A stretch of DNA of 64,000 bases from Lacibacter luteus (GTDB taxonomy: Bacteria > Bacteroidota > Bacteroidia > Chitinophagales > Chitinophagaceae), in assembly GCF_004118265.1 (NCBI RefSeq), contig NZ_SDHW01000008.1, positions 184,391 to 248,390 on the forward strand, given 5' to 3'. The stretch's first letter is position 1. Each line of letters starts with the position of its first letter. Of this stretch, positions 39,858-48,767 are shown one piece after another. The notes under the pieces were generated by a model, which was given only the letters and a program-made list of their open reading frames with translations, had not been told where the DNA came from and did no database searches. A program made the position numbers and the translations under genes.

Positions 39858-40973
39858 TTAAAAGATCGGTTTTCGCATAATGATGCCGCCACCTACAACT
39901 TCGTCGCCTTCGTAAAATACTGCGCTTTGGCCCGGAGCAATTCCTTTTGCGTCTTCATAAAAACGAACATTTACAGTACCATCCTCATTCGGGTAGAGGT
40001 TTGCCAGCGTTCCTTTGTCTTTATAACGGATTTTGGCGGTTACTTCCATACCTGGCGTAAGGCTGTCGTATTTCAACAGGTTAAGTTTTCCTACCTGCAT
40101 TTCCATACGGTTCAAATCTTCTTCATCGCCCAGTACAACAGTATTTGTTTCGGGAACAATTTCTGTTACAAATACAGGTTTACCAAACGTAATATCTAAA
40201 CCTTTTCGTTGCCCGATGGTGTAAAAAGGATAGCCTTTATGCTGACCGAGAACTTTACCCGTTTTATCTACAAAATTTCCGCCGTTTACCTGCTCTTCCA
40301 ATCCTTCTACCCGGCGTTTTAAGAAACCACGGTAATCGTTGTCGGGCACAAAGCAAATTTCATAGCTTTCGGCCTTTTTTGCCAGTTCGGGATAGCCATA
40401 GTCCAGAGCCATTTGGCGGATCTCCGTTTTACGGTAATTACCCAAGGGTAATAATGTACGGCTCAGCAGGTCTTGTTCCAGCCCCCACAAAACATAACTC
40501 TGATCTTTGGTTTCATCTTTTCCTTTGCTGATGTAGTAACGGCCATTTTCATGTTGATGAATATTGGCATAATGCCCGGTTGCAATAAAATCGCAATTCA
40601 TGGCATCGGCACGCTTCAGCAAAGCACGCCACTTAATATGTGTATTACATAAAACGCAGGGGTTGGGTGTACGGCCGGCTAAGTATTCATCCACAAAATT
40701 GTTGATCACAAAATCGCCAAACTCATCTCTAATGTCGAGGATATAATGTGGAAACCCATGTTGCACTGCTGCAGCACGTGCATCGTTAAAACTATCAAGG
40801 TTGCAACAGCCAGTTTCCTTCTTACCCTTTGCGCCTGTTCCACTGCTGGCATAATCCCATGTTTTCATGGTAATGCCCACTACTTCGTAACCCTCATGGT
40901 GCAACATGAGAGCCGTAACGGTACTGTCGATACCGCCACTCATTGCTACTAAAACTTTTCCTTTACGGCTCAT
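39858..40973 (-). CDS. mnmA: tRNA-specific 2-thiouridylase
   Basis: MnmA adds sulfur to U34 of tRNAs for Lys, Glu and Gln in the cytoplasm. The protein is 371 residues, normal for the family. It has the PP-loop MSGGIDST (11-18) and two catalytic cysteines, Cys106 in TPNPCVLCN and Cys207 in SYEICFVPDNDYRGFL, plus ATGHYANI and GQRKGLDI. The gene is monocistronic with a terminator and diverges from ssb. Confidence 0.97.
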   Translation of the reverse strand: MSRKGKVLVAMSGGIDSTVTALMLHHEGYEVVGITMKTWDYASSGTGAKGKKETGCCNLDSFNDARAAAVQHGFPHYILDIRDEFGDFVINNFVDEYLAGRTPNPCVLCNTHIKWRALLKRADAMNCDFIATGHYANIHQHENGRYYISKGKDETKDQSYVLWGLEQDLLSRTLLPLGNYRKTEIRQMALDYGYPELAKKAESYEICFVPDNDYRGFLKRRVEGLEEQVNGGNFVDKTGKVLGQHKGYPFYTIGQRKGLDITFGKPVFVTEIVPETNTVVLGDEEDLNRMEMQVGKLNLLKYDSLTPGMEVTAKIRYKDKGTLANLYPNEDGTVNVRFYEDAKGIAPGQSAVFYEGDEVVGGGIIMRKPIF

Positions 40974-41147
40974 GATAAAAATATTTTCCTTGCTTTTTTA
41001 CAAAGACAAGATGCAAAATTACAGGAAAACAGCGGTTGAAGACGAAGGCGTCGAACTGTGGAATAAAATCTGAATACTTGTTAGTGGTTATGCTGAAAAA
41101 ATACCTACTTTGGCCGTTCGATTAATTAAGTACATAAAAAATAAGCT

Positions 41148-41579
41148 ATGATCAAGTTACAGGTTATCGGAAATTTGGGAAGGGATTGTGTTACCAACAC
41201 AGTGAATGGAAAGAACGTTATGAATTTCACCGTTGCACACACAGAAAAGTTTAAAGACAGTACCGGCGCACAGCGTGAAAAAACGATTTGGGTTGATTGT
41301 GCCTATTGGAGCGATCGTACAGGTATAGCACCATACTTAAAAAAAGGAACACAGGTATATGTTGAAGGTGCACCCGAAGTGCGTACTTACCAAACACAGG
41401 ATGGCAAAAGCGGCGCAGCATTATCGGTTCGTGTATCGAGCATTCAGCTTTTAGGCAGCCGTTCATCTGAAGGAAACGGCGGTGGTGGTTATCAGCAACA
41501 GGGTGGTGGTTACAGTGCACCATCTCCATCAATGGAACCACCAATTGGCGGCGATGTAGCAGATGACTTACCGTTTTAA
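41148..41579 (+). CDS. ssb: single-stranded DNA-binding protein
   Basis: A 143-residue protein with an OB-fold (1-105: MIKLQVIGNLGRD, FTVAHTEKFKD, IWVDCAYWSDR, VYVEGAPEVRTYQTQDGK), a Gly/Gln-rich linker and the acidic tip ADDLPF, which recruits repair and replication proteins. It binds ssDNA during replication and repair. It converges with radC across a terminator. Confidence 0.97.
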   Translation: MIKLQVIGNLGRDCVTNTVNGKNVMNFTVAHTEKFKDSTGAQREKTIWVDCAYWSDRTGIAPYLKKGTQVYVEGAPEVRTYQTQDGKSGAALSVRVSSIQLLGSRSSEGNGGGGYQQQGGGYSAPSPSMEPPIGGDVADDLPF

Positions 41580-41600
41580 TAAATAGAGATAAAATTCTTA

Positions 41601-41637
41601 AGAGCCTCGTTTACAAATTGTAACGAGGCTTTTTTTA
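41601..41637 (+). terminator. ssb terminator
   Basis: An 8-9 bp stem, AGCCTCGT with ACGAGGCT, has a loop containing the extra pairing TAC/GTA and is followed by seven T. It lies between converging ssb and radC and ends at the radC stop codon. Confidence 0.88.
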
Positions 41638-42324
41638 TAGTATGCCTTCGTCGGCAAAACTATAATAACCTTCTTCGCTTACAATAATGTGATCGATCAC
41701 ATTCATATCCAGTAACACAGCGGCTTCTTTAATTTTTCGGGTAAGCATTTCGTCGGCACGGCTGGGTTTTAAACTGCCGCTTGGGTGATTATGACAAAGC
41801 ACAATGTTTACAGCGTTGTGTTCAAGGGCTTTTTTGAGAATGATGCGTGGATCGGCAACGGTGCCGGTTATGCCTCCTTCGCTGATAACTTCCAGGTGAT
41901 TGATTTTGTTTGCCCGGTTGAGATAGGCTACAGCAAATACTTCGTGAAGTTTGTCTTGCAGTTGAGCCATGAAGAAATGTGCAATATCGGCACTCGTTTT
42001 TACGCTATTTTTAAGTGTTTCTACTGATTTTCGTCTTCGGCCAAGTTCCAATGCTGCAGCAATAGTAACAGCTCTGGCCTCTCCAATACCGCTTGTCTTC
42101 ATTAATTCTTTCAGGCTTAGTTTGGCTAATTCACTTACATCATCTTTTGCTCTGGATAACAGCTCTTTAGCTACATCTACTGCAGATTTTTTTGAGGTTC
42201 CGGAGCCAATTAAAATGGCAATTAATTCTGAGTTACTAAGTGCATCCGGCCCTTTTAATAAGAGCTTTTCACGTGGTCTGTCGTCCTGCGCCCACTGTTT
42301 AATTGTAGTTTTGGTGTCTTGCAT
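41635..42324 (-). CDS. radC: RadC-family JAB/MPN-domain protein
   Basis: With the start at 42324 the protein is 229 residues, beginning MQDTKTTIKQWAQDDRPREKL; the longer frame from 42393 adds an atypical hydrophobic leader. The N-terminal half has helix-hairpin-helix-like segments (LSNSELIAILIGSG, LMKTSGIGEARAV). The C-terminal JAMM-type metal site is CHNHPSGSLKPSRAD, followed by DHIIVSEEGYYSFADEG. The historical link to DNA repair is weak and the biochemical role is unresolved. Confidence 0.93.
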   Translation of the reverse strand: MQDTKTTIKQWAQDDRPREKLLLKGPDALSNSELIAILIGSGTSKKSAVDVAKELLSRAKDDVSELAKLSLKELMKTSGIGEARAVTIAAALELGRRRKSVETLKNSVKTSADIAHFFMAQLQDKLHEVFAVAYLNRANKINHLEVISEGGITGTVADPRIILKKALEHNAVNIVLCHNHPSGSLKPSRADEMLTRKIKEAAVLLDMNVIDHIIVSEEGYYSFADEGIL

Positions 42325-42408
42325 ATTCCAAAATAGCATCTTAAATTTAAAAATCCAATTCATCCGAAAAACCATCAATGTATGCAAACTCATCCCAAAA
42401 CTGCAGGT

Positions 42409-42588
42409 ATGCGACTGCGTTCCTCTTTTCTCCTTTTTGCTATTGTAGGTAACCTTATCTTTTCTGCTGTATTTGTATTATCAACCGGTGTTCATGTTGT
42501 AAAGTCGGGTAATACAATGCAGCCATCAACTACTGTTGAAAAAGAGCCGGTTAAAGAGAAAATGCTTGTGTTAGCTCAAATTAATTAA
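42409..42588 (+). CDS. small predicted membrane protein
   Basis: A 59-residue frame starting at 42409 with one hydrophobic helix (FLLFAIVGNLIFSAVFVLS, about 7-25) and a polar tail (TTVEKEPVKEKMLVLAQIN). A longer reading from 42382 adds MQTHPKTAG. No family is recognised. The main support is context: it is the only plus-strand frame ahead of a strong plus-strand terminator (42661-42690), so a short transcript must arise here. Confidence 0.45.
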   Translation: MRLRSSFLLFAIVGNLIFSAVFVLSTGVHVVKSGNTMQPSTTVEKEPVKEKMLVLAQIN

Positions 42589-42589
42589 A

Positions 42590-42603
42590 GCCTGCCCGCA
42601 GGC
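42590..42603. other. short GC-rich palindrome
   Basis: GCCTGC-CC-GCAGGC lies directly after the small membrane protein gene. It could be a mini-hairpin in its 3' leader-to-terminator region; no T-run follows. Confidence 0.4.
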
Positions 42604-42660
42604 AGTTTAAAAAATTGGCGGAAAACTTATTCTGTTTTCAAAAAGTTGGACAACCGCCAT

Positions 42661-42690
42661 AAGTCCCGCAATATGTTGCGGGACTTTTTT
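42661..42690 (+). terminator. intrinsic terminator ahead of prs
   Basis: An 11-bp stem, AAGTCCCGCAA with TTGCGGGACTT, has a 4-base loop and a T-run, ending transcription from the small membrane protein gene. Confidence 0.88.
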
Positions 42691-42782
42691 ATTGTTGAAA
42701 AACGGTGATGAACCTTATCTGAAAGTTGATTTTAAGCGCTTATCTTCGCCGCAATTTTTATCCCCTTTACAAACAAAAGTTC

Positions 42783-43733
42783 ATGAATCCTTCTGCCAAG
42801 ATATTCTCAGGCACAGCGTCGAAGTACCTTGCCGAGAACATTGCAGCCAAATTCGGTGTTCCGTTAGGTCAAAGTATTACGCAAAAGTTCAGCGATGGTG
42901 AAATTCAGCCCATGTTCCAGGAGAGCATCCGTGGCGATATTGTTTTTCTTATCCAGAGCACATTTTCGCCTGCCGACAATATTCTTGAGCTCCTACTCAT
43001 GATTGATGCGGCAAAGCGTGCTTCGGCTTACAAGGTAATTCCGGTAATTCCATATTACGGATATGCCCGCCAGGACAGGAAAGACAAACCACGTGTAGCA
43101 ATTGGCTCCAAACTTATTGCCAACATGCTGGAAGCAGCCGGCGCCGATCGTGTGATTACCATGGACCTGCACGCTGCACAGATCCAAGGCTATTTCGATA
43201 TTCCGGTAGATCACCTGGAGTCGTCCTCAATTTTCATCCCTTACATTGAAAGTTTAAAGCTGGAAAACCTTACCTTTGCGGCCCCCGATGTGGGTAGTGC
43301 CAACAGGATCAGGGAAATTGCCAGCTATTTTGAAGCAGAAATGGTTATTTGCGATAAGCATCGTAAACGTGCAAACGAAATAGCAAGCATGGTGGTAATT
43401 GGAGATGTAACAAACAGAGATGTGGTATTGATTGATGACATCTGCGATACCGGCGGCACACTTGTTAAGTCGGCAGCTCTTTTAAAAGAAAAAGGCGCAA
43501 GAAGTGTAAGAGCATTAATTACACATCCTGTACTAAGTGGTAAAGCATACGATAATATTAATAACAGTGTGCTCGAAGAACTGGTTGTATGCGATACTAT
43601 TCCGCTGAAACAGGAAAGCCCCAAGATCAAAGTACTCAGCGTATCCGATCTGTTTGCTGTGGCATTGCGCAACGCTTTTGAAAATAAGAGCATCACCAGC
43701 CTGTTTATCCACTCGCAAAGAAGAGATAAATAA
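42783..43733 (+). CDS. prs: ribose-phosphate pyrophosphokinase
   Basis: This enzyme makes PRPP from ribose 5-phosphate and ATP for nucleotide, His and Trp synthesis. With the start at 42783 it has 316 residues, beginning MNPSAKIFSGTASKYLAENI, as usual; the upstream ATG at 42726 is rejected. Motifs are FSDGEIQPMF, YYGYARQDRKDKPR (flexible catalytic region), TMDLHAAQIQGYFDIP and the PRPP-binding loop DICDTGGTLVKSA. A TATCTTCG element at 42741, close to the -7 consensus, may be its promoter. rplY follows after 34 bases. Confidence 0.97.
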   Translation: MNPSAKIFSGTASKYLAENIAAKFGVPLGQSITQKFSDGEIQPMFQESIRGDIVFLIQSTFSPADNILELLLMIDAAKRASAYKVIPVIPYYGYARQDRKDKPRVAIGSKLIANMLEAAGADRVITMDLHAAQIQGYFDIPVDHLESSSIFIPYIESLKLENLTFAAPDVGSANRIREIASYFEAEMVICDKHRKRANEIASMVVIGDVTNRDVVLIDDICDTGGTLVKSAALLKEKGARSVRALITHPVLSGKAYDNINNSVLEELVVCDTIPLKQESPKIKVLSVSDLFAVALRNAFENKSITSLFIHSQRRDK

Positions 43734-43767
43734 GCTGCAAAAAGTAAACTTTTAAATTAGATAAACA

Positions 43768-44343
43768 ATGAAGACAATTACTATCGAGGGTCACTTGAGG
43801 ACCGAAAACGGGAAGAAAGCCGCCCGTCAACTTCGCTCTCAGGAAATGGTGCCTGGTGTAATTTACGGAGGCTCTGAAGAAGTTAATTTCTACGCTCCTG
43901 CCAAAGCATTAAAATCTTTGGTTTACACTCCCGATTTCCAGGTAGCTGAAGTAAAGGTTAATGGCAAGAGCTACAAAGCAATTTTGAAGGATCTGCAATT
44001 CGACAAAGTAACAGACTCATTAACACACATCGATCTGTTGGAACTGGTTGAAGACAAAAAAGTAGTTGCAACTATTCCTTTGAAATTTGTTGGTACTTCT
44101 AAAGGTGTTAAAGATGGTGGTAAACTCATCACCAAAATCAAATCAATTAAAATCAAAGCTTATCCTAAGTATTTGAAAGAAGCAATTGAAGTTGATCTTA
44201 CTCCTTTGGAACTGAACGGTAACATTCGTGTAGAAGACATTAAGGCAGAAAACATGGAAGTAATGAACTCTCCACGTATTCCTGTTGCTTCTGTAGTAAT
44301 GACCCGTCAGCTGAAACAGGAAGAAGCTACAACTAAAAAATAA
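43768..44343 (+). CDS. rplY: 50S ribosomal protein L25 (Ctc type)
   Basis: A 191-residue long-form bL25 (TL5/Ctc type) with an N-terminal 5S-rRNA-binding domain (ITIEGHLRTENGKKAARQLR, MVPGVIYGG) and a C-terminal beta domain (VPLKFVGTSKGVKDGG-like, VDLTPLELNGNIRVEDI). It is probably cotranscribed with prs and ends in a terminator. Confidence 0.96.
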   Translation: MKTITIEGHLRTENGKKAARQLRSQEMVPGVIYGGSEEVNFYAPAKALKSLVYTPDFQVAEVKVNGKSYKAILKDLQFDKVTDSLTHIDLLELVEDKKVVATIPLKFVGTSKGVKDGGKLITKIKSIKIKAYPKYLKEAIEVDLTPLELNGNIRVEDIKAENMEVMNSPRIPVASVVMTRQLKQEEATTKK

Positions 44344-44374
44344 GCGTAAAGGTTATACAACATTAATCCCCCTT

Positions 44375-44402
44375 TATACGAGGGGGATTTTTTATTTTAG
44401 CT
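44375..44402 (+). terminator. prs-rplY terminator
   Basis: A 9-bp stem, AATCCCCCT with AGGGGGATT, has a 7-base loop and a T-run. Confidence 0.88.
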
Positions 44403-44429
44403 GGTTATACAATACTGAACTTTGGGATA

Positions 44430-45005
44430 ATGAAATTTTTGATTGTTGGATTGGGAAATATAGGAGCGGAGTATGCACACACCCGCCACAATATTGGTTT
44501 TGATGTTGTGGAAGCATTGGCTGCAAAATATGCAGCAACATTTCGTACCGATCGGTTAGCTGCGGTAACAGAATTTAAAATAAAAGGAAAGCAGCTGATT
44601 GTAATTGAACCATCAACTTACATGAACCTGAGTGGCAAAGCCGTAAAGTACTGGATGGACAAAGAGAAGATTCCTGTTGAACAAGTGCTTGTGGTGGTAG
44701 ATGAGTTGGCTTTACCTGTTACCAAACTTCGTTTAAGGCCGGGCGGTAGTGATGCAGGACATAATGGATTAAAGAGCATACAGGAACTATTGCAAACAAA
44801 TACTTATCCACGCTTACGGTTTGGTATTGGTAATAATTATCCCAAAGGAAGGCAGGCCGAGTTTGTATTAAGTAAATGGAACGAAGAAGAGTTGCCGGTT
44901 GTTCAAAAAAAAATAGCCGCAAGCGTGGAAGTAATTGAAAGCTTTGTGCTAACGGGTATTGAAAGGACAATGAATCATGCAAACAAAATTGAAATAACAC
45001 TTTAA
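44430..45005 (+). CDS. pth: peptidyl-tRNA hydrolase
   Basis: This enzyme releases peptides from peptidyl-tRNA that has dropped off ribosomes. The protein is 191 residues. The conserved active-site set is visible: Asn10, His20 (HTRHNIGFD), Asn66 (STYMNLSGK), Asp91 (VVVDELALP) and His111/Asn112 (GSDAGHNGLKS). It follows the rplY terminator by 27 bases, so it has its own promoter or depends on read-through. Confidence 0.97.
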   Translation: MKFLIVGLGNIGAEYAHTRHNIGFDVVEALAAKYAATFRTDRLAAVTEFKIKGKQLIVIEPSTYMNLSGKAVKYWMDKEKIPVEQVLVVVDELALPVTKLRLRPGGSDAGHNGLKSIQELLQTNTYPRLRFGIGNNYPKGRQAEFVLSKWNEEELPVVQKKIAASVEVIESFVLTGIERTMNHANKIEITL

Positions 45006-45127
45006 ATTTCAACTTCCAGATAGTACCTTCGTCGGTACACCAATTCTCCGGAGTTGCTTTTAAAATCTCCTGTCCGCCGAAAATACCATTACCTTAAACC
45101 AGATTCTGAACCAAAACAATCGAACCA

Positions 45128-45739
45128 ATGAAAATCTTTTGCGTAGGCAGAAACTACGTTGACCATGCCAAAGAACTAGGAAACGATGTGCCGGATGAGC
45201 CGGTAATTTTTTTGAAGCCGAAAAGTGCATTTCTGCAGCCGCATATGCCTTTTTATTATCCCGAATTCACAAACGAACTGCATTACGAAGTAGAGTTGGT
45301 ATTAAGGGTTTCAAAGAATGGTAAATATATTCAGGAGCGTCATGCATCTAAATACTACAATGCCATTACTGTTGGTATTGACTTTACCGCAAGAGACATT
45401 CAGGCCGAACTGAAAAAGAAAGGTTTGCCTTGGGAAATTGCTAAAGCCTGGGATAACTCCGCAGCGGTAGGTAAATTCATCGACCTGAAGCCAGGTATGA
45501 ACATCAACGATCTTGATTTCAGTTTACAGAAGAACAAGGAAATTGTACAGCAAGGAAATTCGAAAGATATGATGTTTACATTCGATCAGATCGTTTCTTA
45601 TGTGTCGAACTTCTTTTCTCTCAATATCGGTGATCTCATTTTTACAGGTACACCGGCAGGGGTGGGCGAGTGTGTGGTAGGCGATTTTTTAGAAGCTTAT
45701 TTAGACAAAGAAGCTTTGCTGGAAGTTGAAGTCAAATAA
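45128..45739 (+). CDS. fumarylacetoacetate hydrolase family protein
   Basis: A 203-residue single-domain FAH-family enzyme. It begins MKIFCVGRNYVDHAKELGN. The metal ligands are in HYEVELVL (two Glu) and GIDFTARDIQ (Asp), and the C-terminus has the family motif DLIFTGTPAGVG. Members hydrolyse or decarboxylate 3-oxoacid-like compounds (for example oxaloacetate or acylpyruvates); the substrate is not predictable here. It ends in a strong terminator. Confidence 0.93.
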   Translation: MKIFCVGRNYVDHAKELGNDVPDEPVIFLKPKSAFLQPHMPFYYPEFTNELHYEVELVLRVSKNGKYIQERHASKYYNAITVGIDFTARDIQAELKKKGLPWEIAKAWDNSAAVGKFIDLKPGMNINDLDFSLQKNKEIVQQGNSKDMMFTFDQIVSYVSNFFSLNIGDLIFTGTPAGVGECVVGDFLEAYLDKEALLEVEVK

Positions 45740-45762
45740 TTTCAAGCAACAAGTTTTAATAC

Positions 45763-45790
45763 AAGCCATTCCTTAAGGGATGGCTTTTTT
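45763..45790 (+). terminator. terminator after the FAH-family gene
   Basis: A 10-bp stem, AAGCCATTCC with GGGATGGCTT, has a TTAA loop and a T-run. A longer frame of the next gene begins inside it and is rejected. Confidence 0.9.
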
Positions 45791-45830
45791 GTTGCTTACA
45801 TCCGTTATTTTGCAGCATAATTGCCTGCAC

Positions 45831-47897
45831 ATGCTGAATGATGAATTATTGTTAAAAACGTACCGCCTCATGTGTTATGCTCAACACATGGCATTTACTT
45901 ATGAAGCCAACCGTTCGATTTGTAAATATGTACACTCTACTTCACGTGGGCATGAAGCGATACAACTTGCTACTGCTTTTCAATTAACCACTGCCGATTG
46001 GGTTAGTCCATATTATCGTGATGAAAGTTTGTTGCTTGGTCTTGGTTTTGACCCCTGCGAATTAATGCTTCAACTGTTGGCAAAAGCCGATGATCCGTTT
46101 ACAGGTGGACGGGAATATTATTCGCATCCGAATTACAGGGGAAACGATAAACCGAGTATCATCCATCAAAGCAGTGCAACAGGTATGCAGGTAATTCCTA
46201 CTACCGGTGTGGCACAGGGGCTGAAGTATTTACAGGCAATAAAATCAGATCAACTAAAAAAAACAAGTGAAGGGCAATCCCCGGTTGTTGTTTGCTCATT
46301 AGGCGACGCAAGTATTACAGAAGGTGAAGTGAGTGAAGCATTCCAGTTTGCTGTATTGAAAAAATTACCCATCATTTATTTAGTACAGGATAATAACTGG
46401 GGCATTAGTGTAAGCGCCGAAGAAGCAAGAGTGATGGATGCTTATGAATATGCAGGCGGCTTTCCGGGTATGCATCGAATCCGTTGCGATGGCAGCGATT
46501 TTACAGAAGCATACGAAACCATGCAACATGTGATCGATCATGTTCGCACTCATCAACAACCTTATTTGGTACAGGCGTATGTGCCATTGCTTAATCATCA
46601 TACAAGTGGTGTGCGCAAAGAGTTTTACAGAACTGCAGAAGACCTTGAAAAACATTTTAAAGATGATCCGTTCCCAAAACTCCATCAGCTTTGTTTACAG
46701 CAGGGCATAGCCGAAGAGGTATTGCAGCAGATAAACTCAGAAGCAAAACAAAGAGTAACAGATGATTTTGAAAAAGCTGTTGCAGCTGCAGAGCCTGATG
46801 TTGTAACTGTAGCAGAACATGTATTTGTACCAACTCCGGTGACAGAAGAAAAAGGAGAACGTTCGCCTGCGGATAAAGAAAAGATCATGATGGTGGATGC
46901 GGCTTTGTTTGCTATTCGTGAATTGATGGAAGAATATCCTGAGGCTTTATTATACGGACAGGATGTAGGAAAAAGATTAGGCGGTGTGTTTCGTGAAGCT
47001 GCAACACTTGCCGAACAGTTTGGTGATCATCGTGTGTTTAACACAGCCATACAGGAAGCATATATTATCGGTTCAACAGTTGGTATGAGTGCAATTGGTG
47101 CAAAACCTATTGTTGAAGTACAGTTTGCTGATTATATCTATCCAGGGTTCAATCAGCTCGTAACAGAAATTTCTAAATCATCTTATTTAAGCTGCGGAAA
47201 ATTTCCGGTGCAAACACTCATACGTGTGCCTATTGGTGCATATGGTGGTGGCGGTCCTTATCATAGCGGAAGTGTTGAAACAACTTTATTGAGTATTAAA
47301 GGAATTAAAGTCGTGTATCCTTCTACTGCTGCTGATATGAAAGGGTTGATGAAAGCTGCTTTCCATGATCCGAACCCGGTTGTAATGTTGGAGCATAAAG
47401 GTTTATACTGGAGTAAAGTGCCGGGAACAGAAGAGGCAAAAACAGCAGAGCCATCATCTGATTATATTATTCCATTAGGAAAAGGAAGAGTGGTTTTGCA
47501 GGCAGATGATGAATTGATTGATGAAGGCGAAACCTGCTGCATCATTACTTATGGCATGGGTGTTTACTGGGCCCTTGCTGCTGCAAAACAGTTTGATGGT
47601 GCAGTTGAAATTATTGATCTGCGTACATTGTTTCCATTAGATGAAGAGTTGATTTTTTCTACAGTAAAGAAACATGGCAAATGTTTGGTGCTTACCGAAG
47701 AACAACAAAACAATTCATTTGCAGAGGCATTGGCTTATCGCATTACATATAATTGTTTTCAATGGCTCGATGCACCTGTTGAAGTATTAGGTGCATTGAA
47801 CGTACCCGCTGTTCCCATGAACATGGCTCTTGAAGAAGCAGTATTACCCAATGCAACGAAAGTACGGGAGCGCTTGTGGAAATTATTTAATGTGTAA
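45831..47897 (+). CDS. fused alpha/beta E1 of a branched-chain-type 2-oxoacid dehydrogenase
   Basis: With the start at 45831 the protein is 688 residues. The N-terminal half is an E1 alpha subunit with the diphosphate-binding region GDASITEGEVSEAF ending at QDNNWGIS and with GGREYYSHPNYRG upstream. The C-terminal half (from about residue 350) is an E1 beta subunit with LYGQDVGKRLGGVF, FNTAIQEAYIIGSTVGM, VEVQFADYIYPGFNQL and GGGGPYHSGSVE. It decarboxylates 2-oxoacids with thiamine diphosphate and passes the acyl group to an E2, which is not encoded here. The branched-chain assignment is by resemblance to fused bacteroidotal enzymes. No terminator is visible directly after it. Confidence 0.93.
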   Translation: MLNDELLLKTYRLMCYAQHMAFTYEANRSICKYVHSTSRGHEAIQLATAFQLTTADWVSPYYRDESLLLGLGFDPCELMLQLLAKADDPFTGGREYYSHPNYRGNDKPSIIHQSSATGMQVIPTTGVAQGLKYLQAIKSDQLKKTSEGQSPVVVCSLGDASITEGEVSEAFQFAVLKKLPIIYLVQDNNWGISVSAEEARVMDAYEYAGGFPGMHRIRCDGSDFTEAYETMQHVIDHVRTHQQPYLVQAYVPLLNHHTSGVRKEFYRTAEDLEKHFKDDPFPKLHQLCLQQGIAEEVLQQINSEAKQRVTDDFEKAVAAAEPDVVTVAEHVFVPTPVTEEKGERSPADKEKIMMVDAALFAIRELMEEYPEALLYGQDVGKRLGGVFREAATLAEQFGDHRVFNTAIQEAYIIGSTVGMSAIGAKPIVEVQFADYIYPGFNQLVTEISKSSYLSCGKFPVQTLIRVPIGAYGGGGPYHSGSVETTLLSIKGIKVVYPSTAADMKGLMKAAFHDPNPVVMLEHKGLYWSKVPGTEEAKTAEPSSDYIIPLGKGRVVLQADDELIDEGETCCIITYGMGVYWALAAAKQFDGAVEIIDLRTLFPLDEELIFSTVKKHGKCLVLTEEQQNNSFAEALAYRITYNCFQWLDAPVEVLGALNVPAVPMNMALEEAVLPNATKVRERLWKLFNV

Positions 47898-48040
47898 ACA
47901 ACCACATCTTAAAAATCAATCGTATTTGTTCAGCAACGGTTCTTCGAATATTTAGTGCTCACACGATTGCGCAATCTGTTACCATTTTTTTTACAATGAT
48001 CTAACTTTAAATTAATAGTAAAGTTATCTTGTGACCATTC

Positions 48041-48637
48041 ATGGACAGCAACGGTTTTCATAATAAAGATGAGCAGGAGCTTTGGCGTTCCTTTGTTTCA
48101 GGCAATGATCAAAGCCTTGAAACCCTTTACCGTCGCTATTTTGACGAGCTGTACAACTACGGTAATAAATGGCTCAACAACCCTTCGCTTACACAGGATT
48201 CTATACAAGACCTGTTTGTTAAACTTATGCGTAACAGGAGCAACCTCACCATTCCTGATTCTGTTAAGTATTATTTGCTGCGTTCTTTCCGATCGATTGT
48301 ACTGGATAAGTTGAAAGTAAATGATCGTATGAAATTGATGGATGAGCCAAAGGAACATATGTTCCAGGTTGAGTTATGTCCTGAGGAACAAATGATCGGG
48401 CAGGAGGAAGATAAGCGCTTGCAGAAACAATTGACCGAAGCCATTCAGCAACTTACACCACGCCAACGTGAAGCTGTTTTTCTAAAATACCAGGAAGGGC
48501 TTTCTTACCCTGAAATTGCAGAGATGCTTGCGCTTTCGCAAAAAGCAACCTACAAGTTAGTTGCCAGGGCTATACAAACACTCCGTACCATTACAGATTC
48601 AGCCACATTGATTATTGCATTTTTTCTTTATACATAA
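48041..48637 (+). CDS. ECF RNA polymerase sigma factor (SusCD-associated type)
   Basis: A 198-residue ECF sigma factor. Region 2 is visible in LETLYRRYFDELYNYGNKW and DSIQDLFVKLMRNRS, and region 4 in LTPRQREAVFLKYQEGLSYPEIAEML with a helix-turn-helix that binds the -35 element. It lies upstream of an anti-sigma FecR gene and a SusCD pair, the standard trans-envelope signalling layout of Bacteroidota. It has no copy of the motif TGGGGYAAA-N14-CGTCTT upstream, so it is probably not autoregulated, while its neighbours do have it. Confidence 0.95.
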   Translation: MDSNGFHNKDEQELWRSFVSGNDQSLETLYRRYFDELYNYGNKWLNNPSLTQDSIQDLFVKLMRNRSNLTIPDSVKYYLLRSFRSIVLDKLKVNDRMKLMDEPKEHMFQVELCPEEQMIGQEEDKRLQKQLTEAIQQLTPRQREAVFLKYQEGLSYPEIAEMLALSQKATYKLVARAIQTLRTITDSATLIIAFFLYT

Positions 48638-48688
48638 ACAGTTGCTTCTGCATGCATGAAGAAAAAAATAAAAATAAATTAAAATCAA

Positions 48689-48717
48689 TGGGGTAAACCG
48701 GAACAGGACTTCGTCTT
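48689..48717 (+). promoter_or_regulatory. predicted ECF promoter of the fecR-susCD operon
   Basis: TGGGGTAAA (48689-48697), 14 bases, CGTCTT (48712-48717), ending 50 bases before the fecR start. The same pair with identical spacing occurs before two thioredoxin-like genes (57182 and 60377). Confidence 0.72.
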
Positions 48718-48767
48718 TTACTTATTAAATCCATGTCCCGGGCGCCCAACAGCAAAACAATAACCTT

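Noticed and set aside
41078..41112. A promoter for ssb made of TTG and TACTTTG
   Set aside because: The spacing is 25 bases and the -7 box is one base short, so it does not fit the consensus well enough to list.
45780..45830. A 17-residue N-terminal extension of the fused E1
   Set aside because: It starts within the terminator of the FAH-family gene. The ATG at 45831 is the plausible start.
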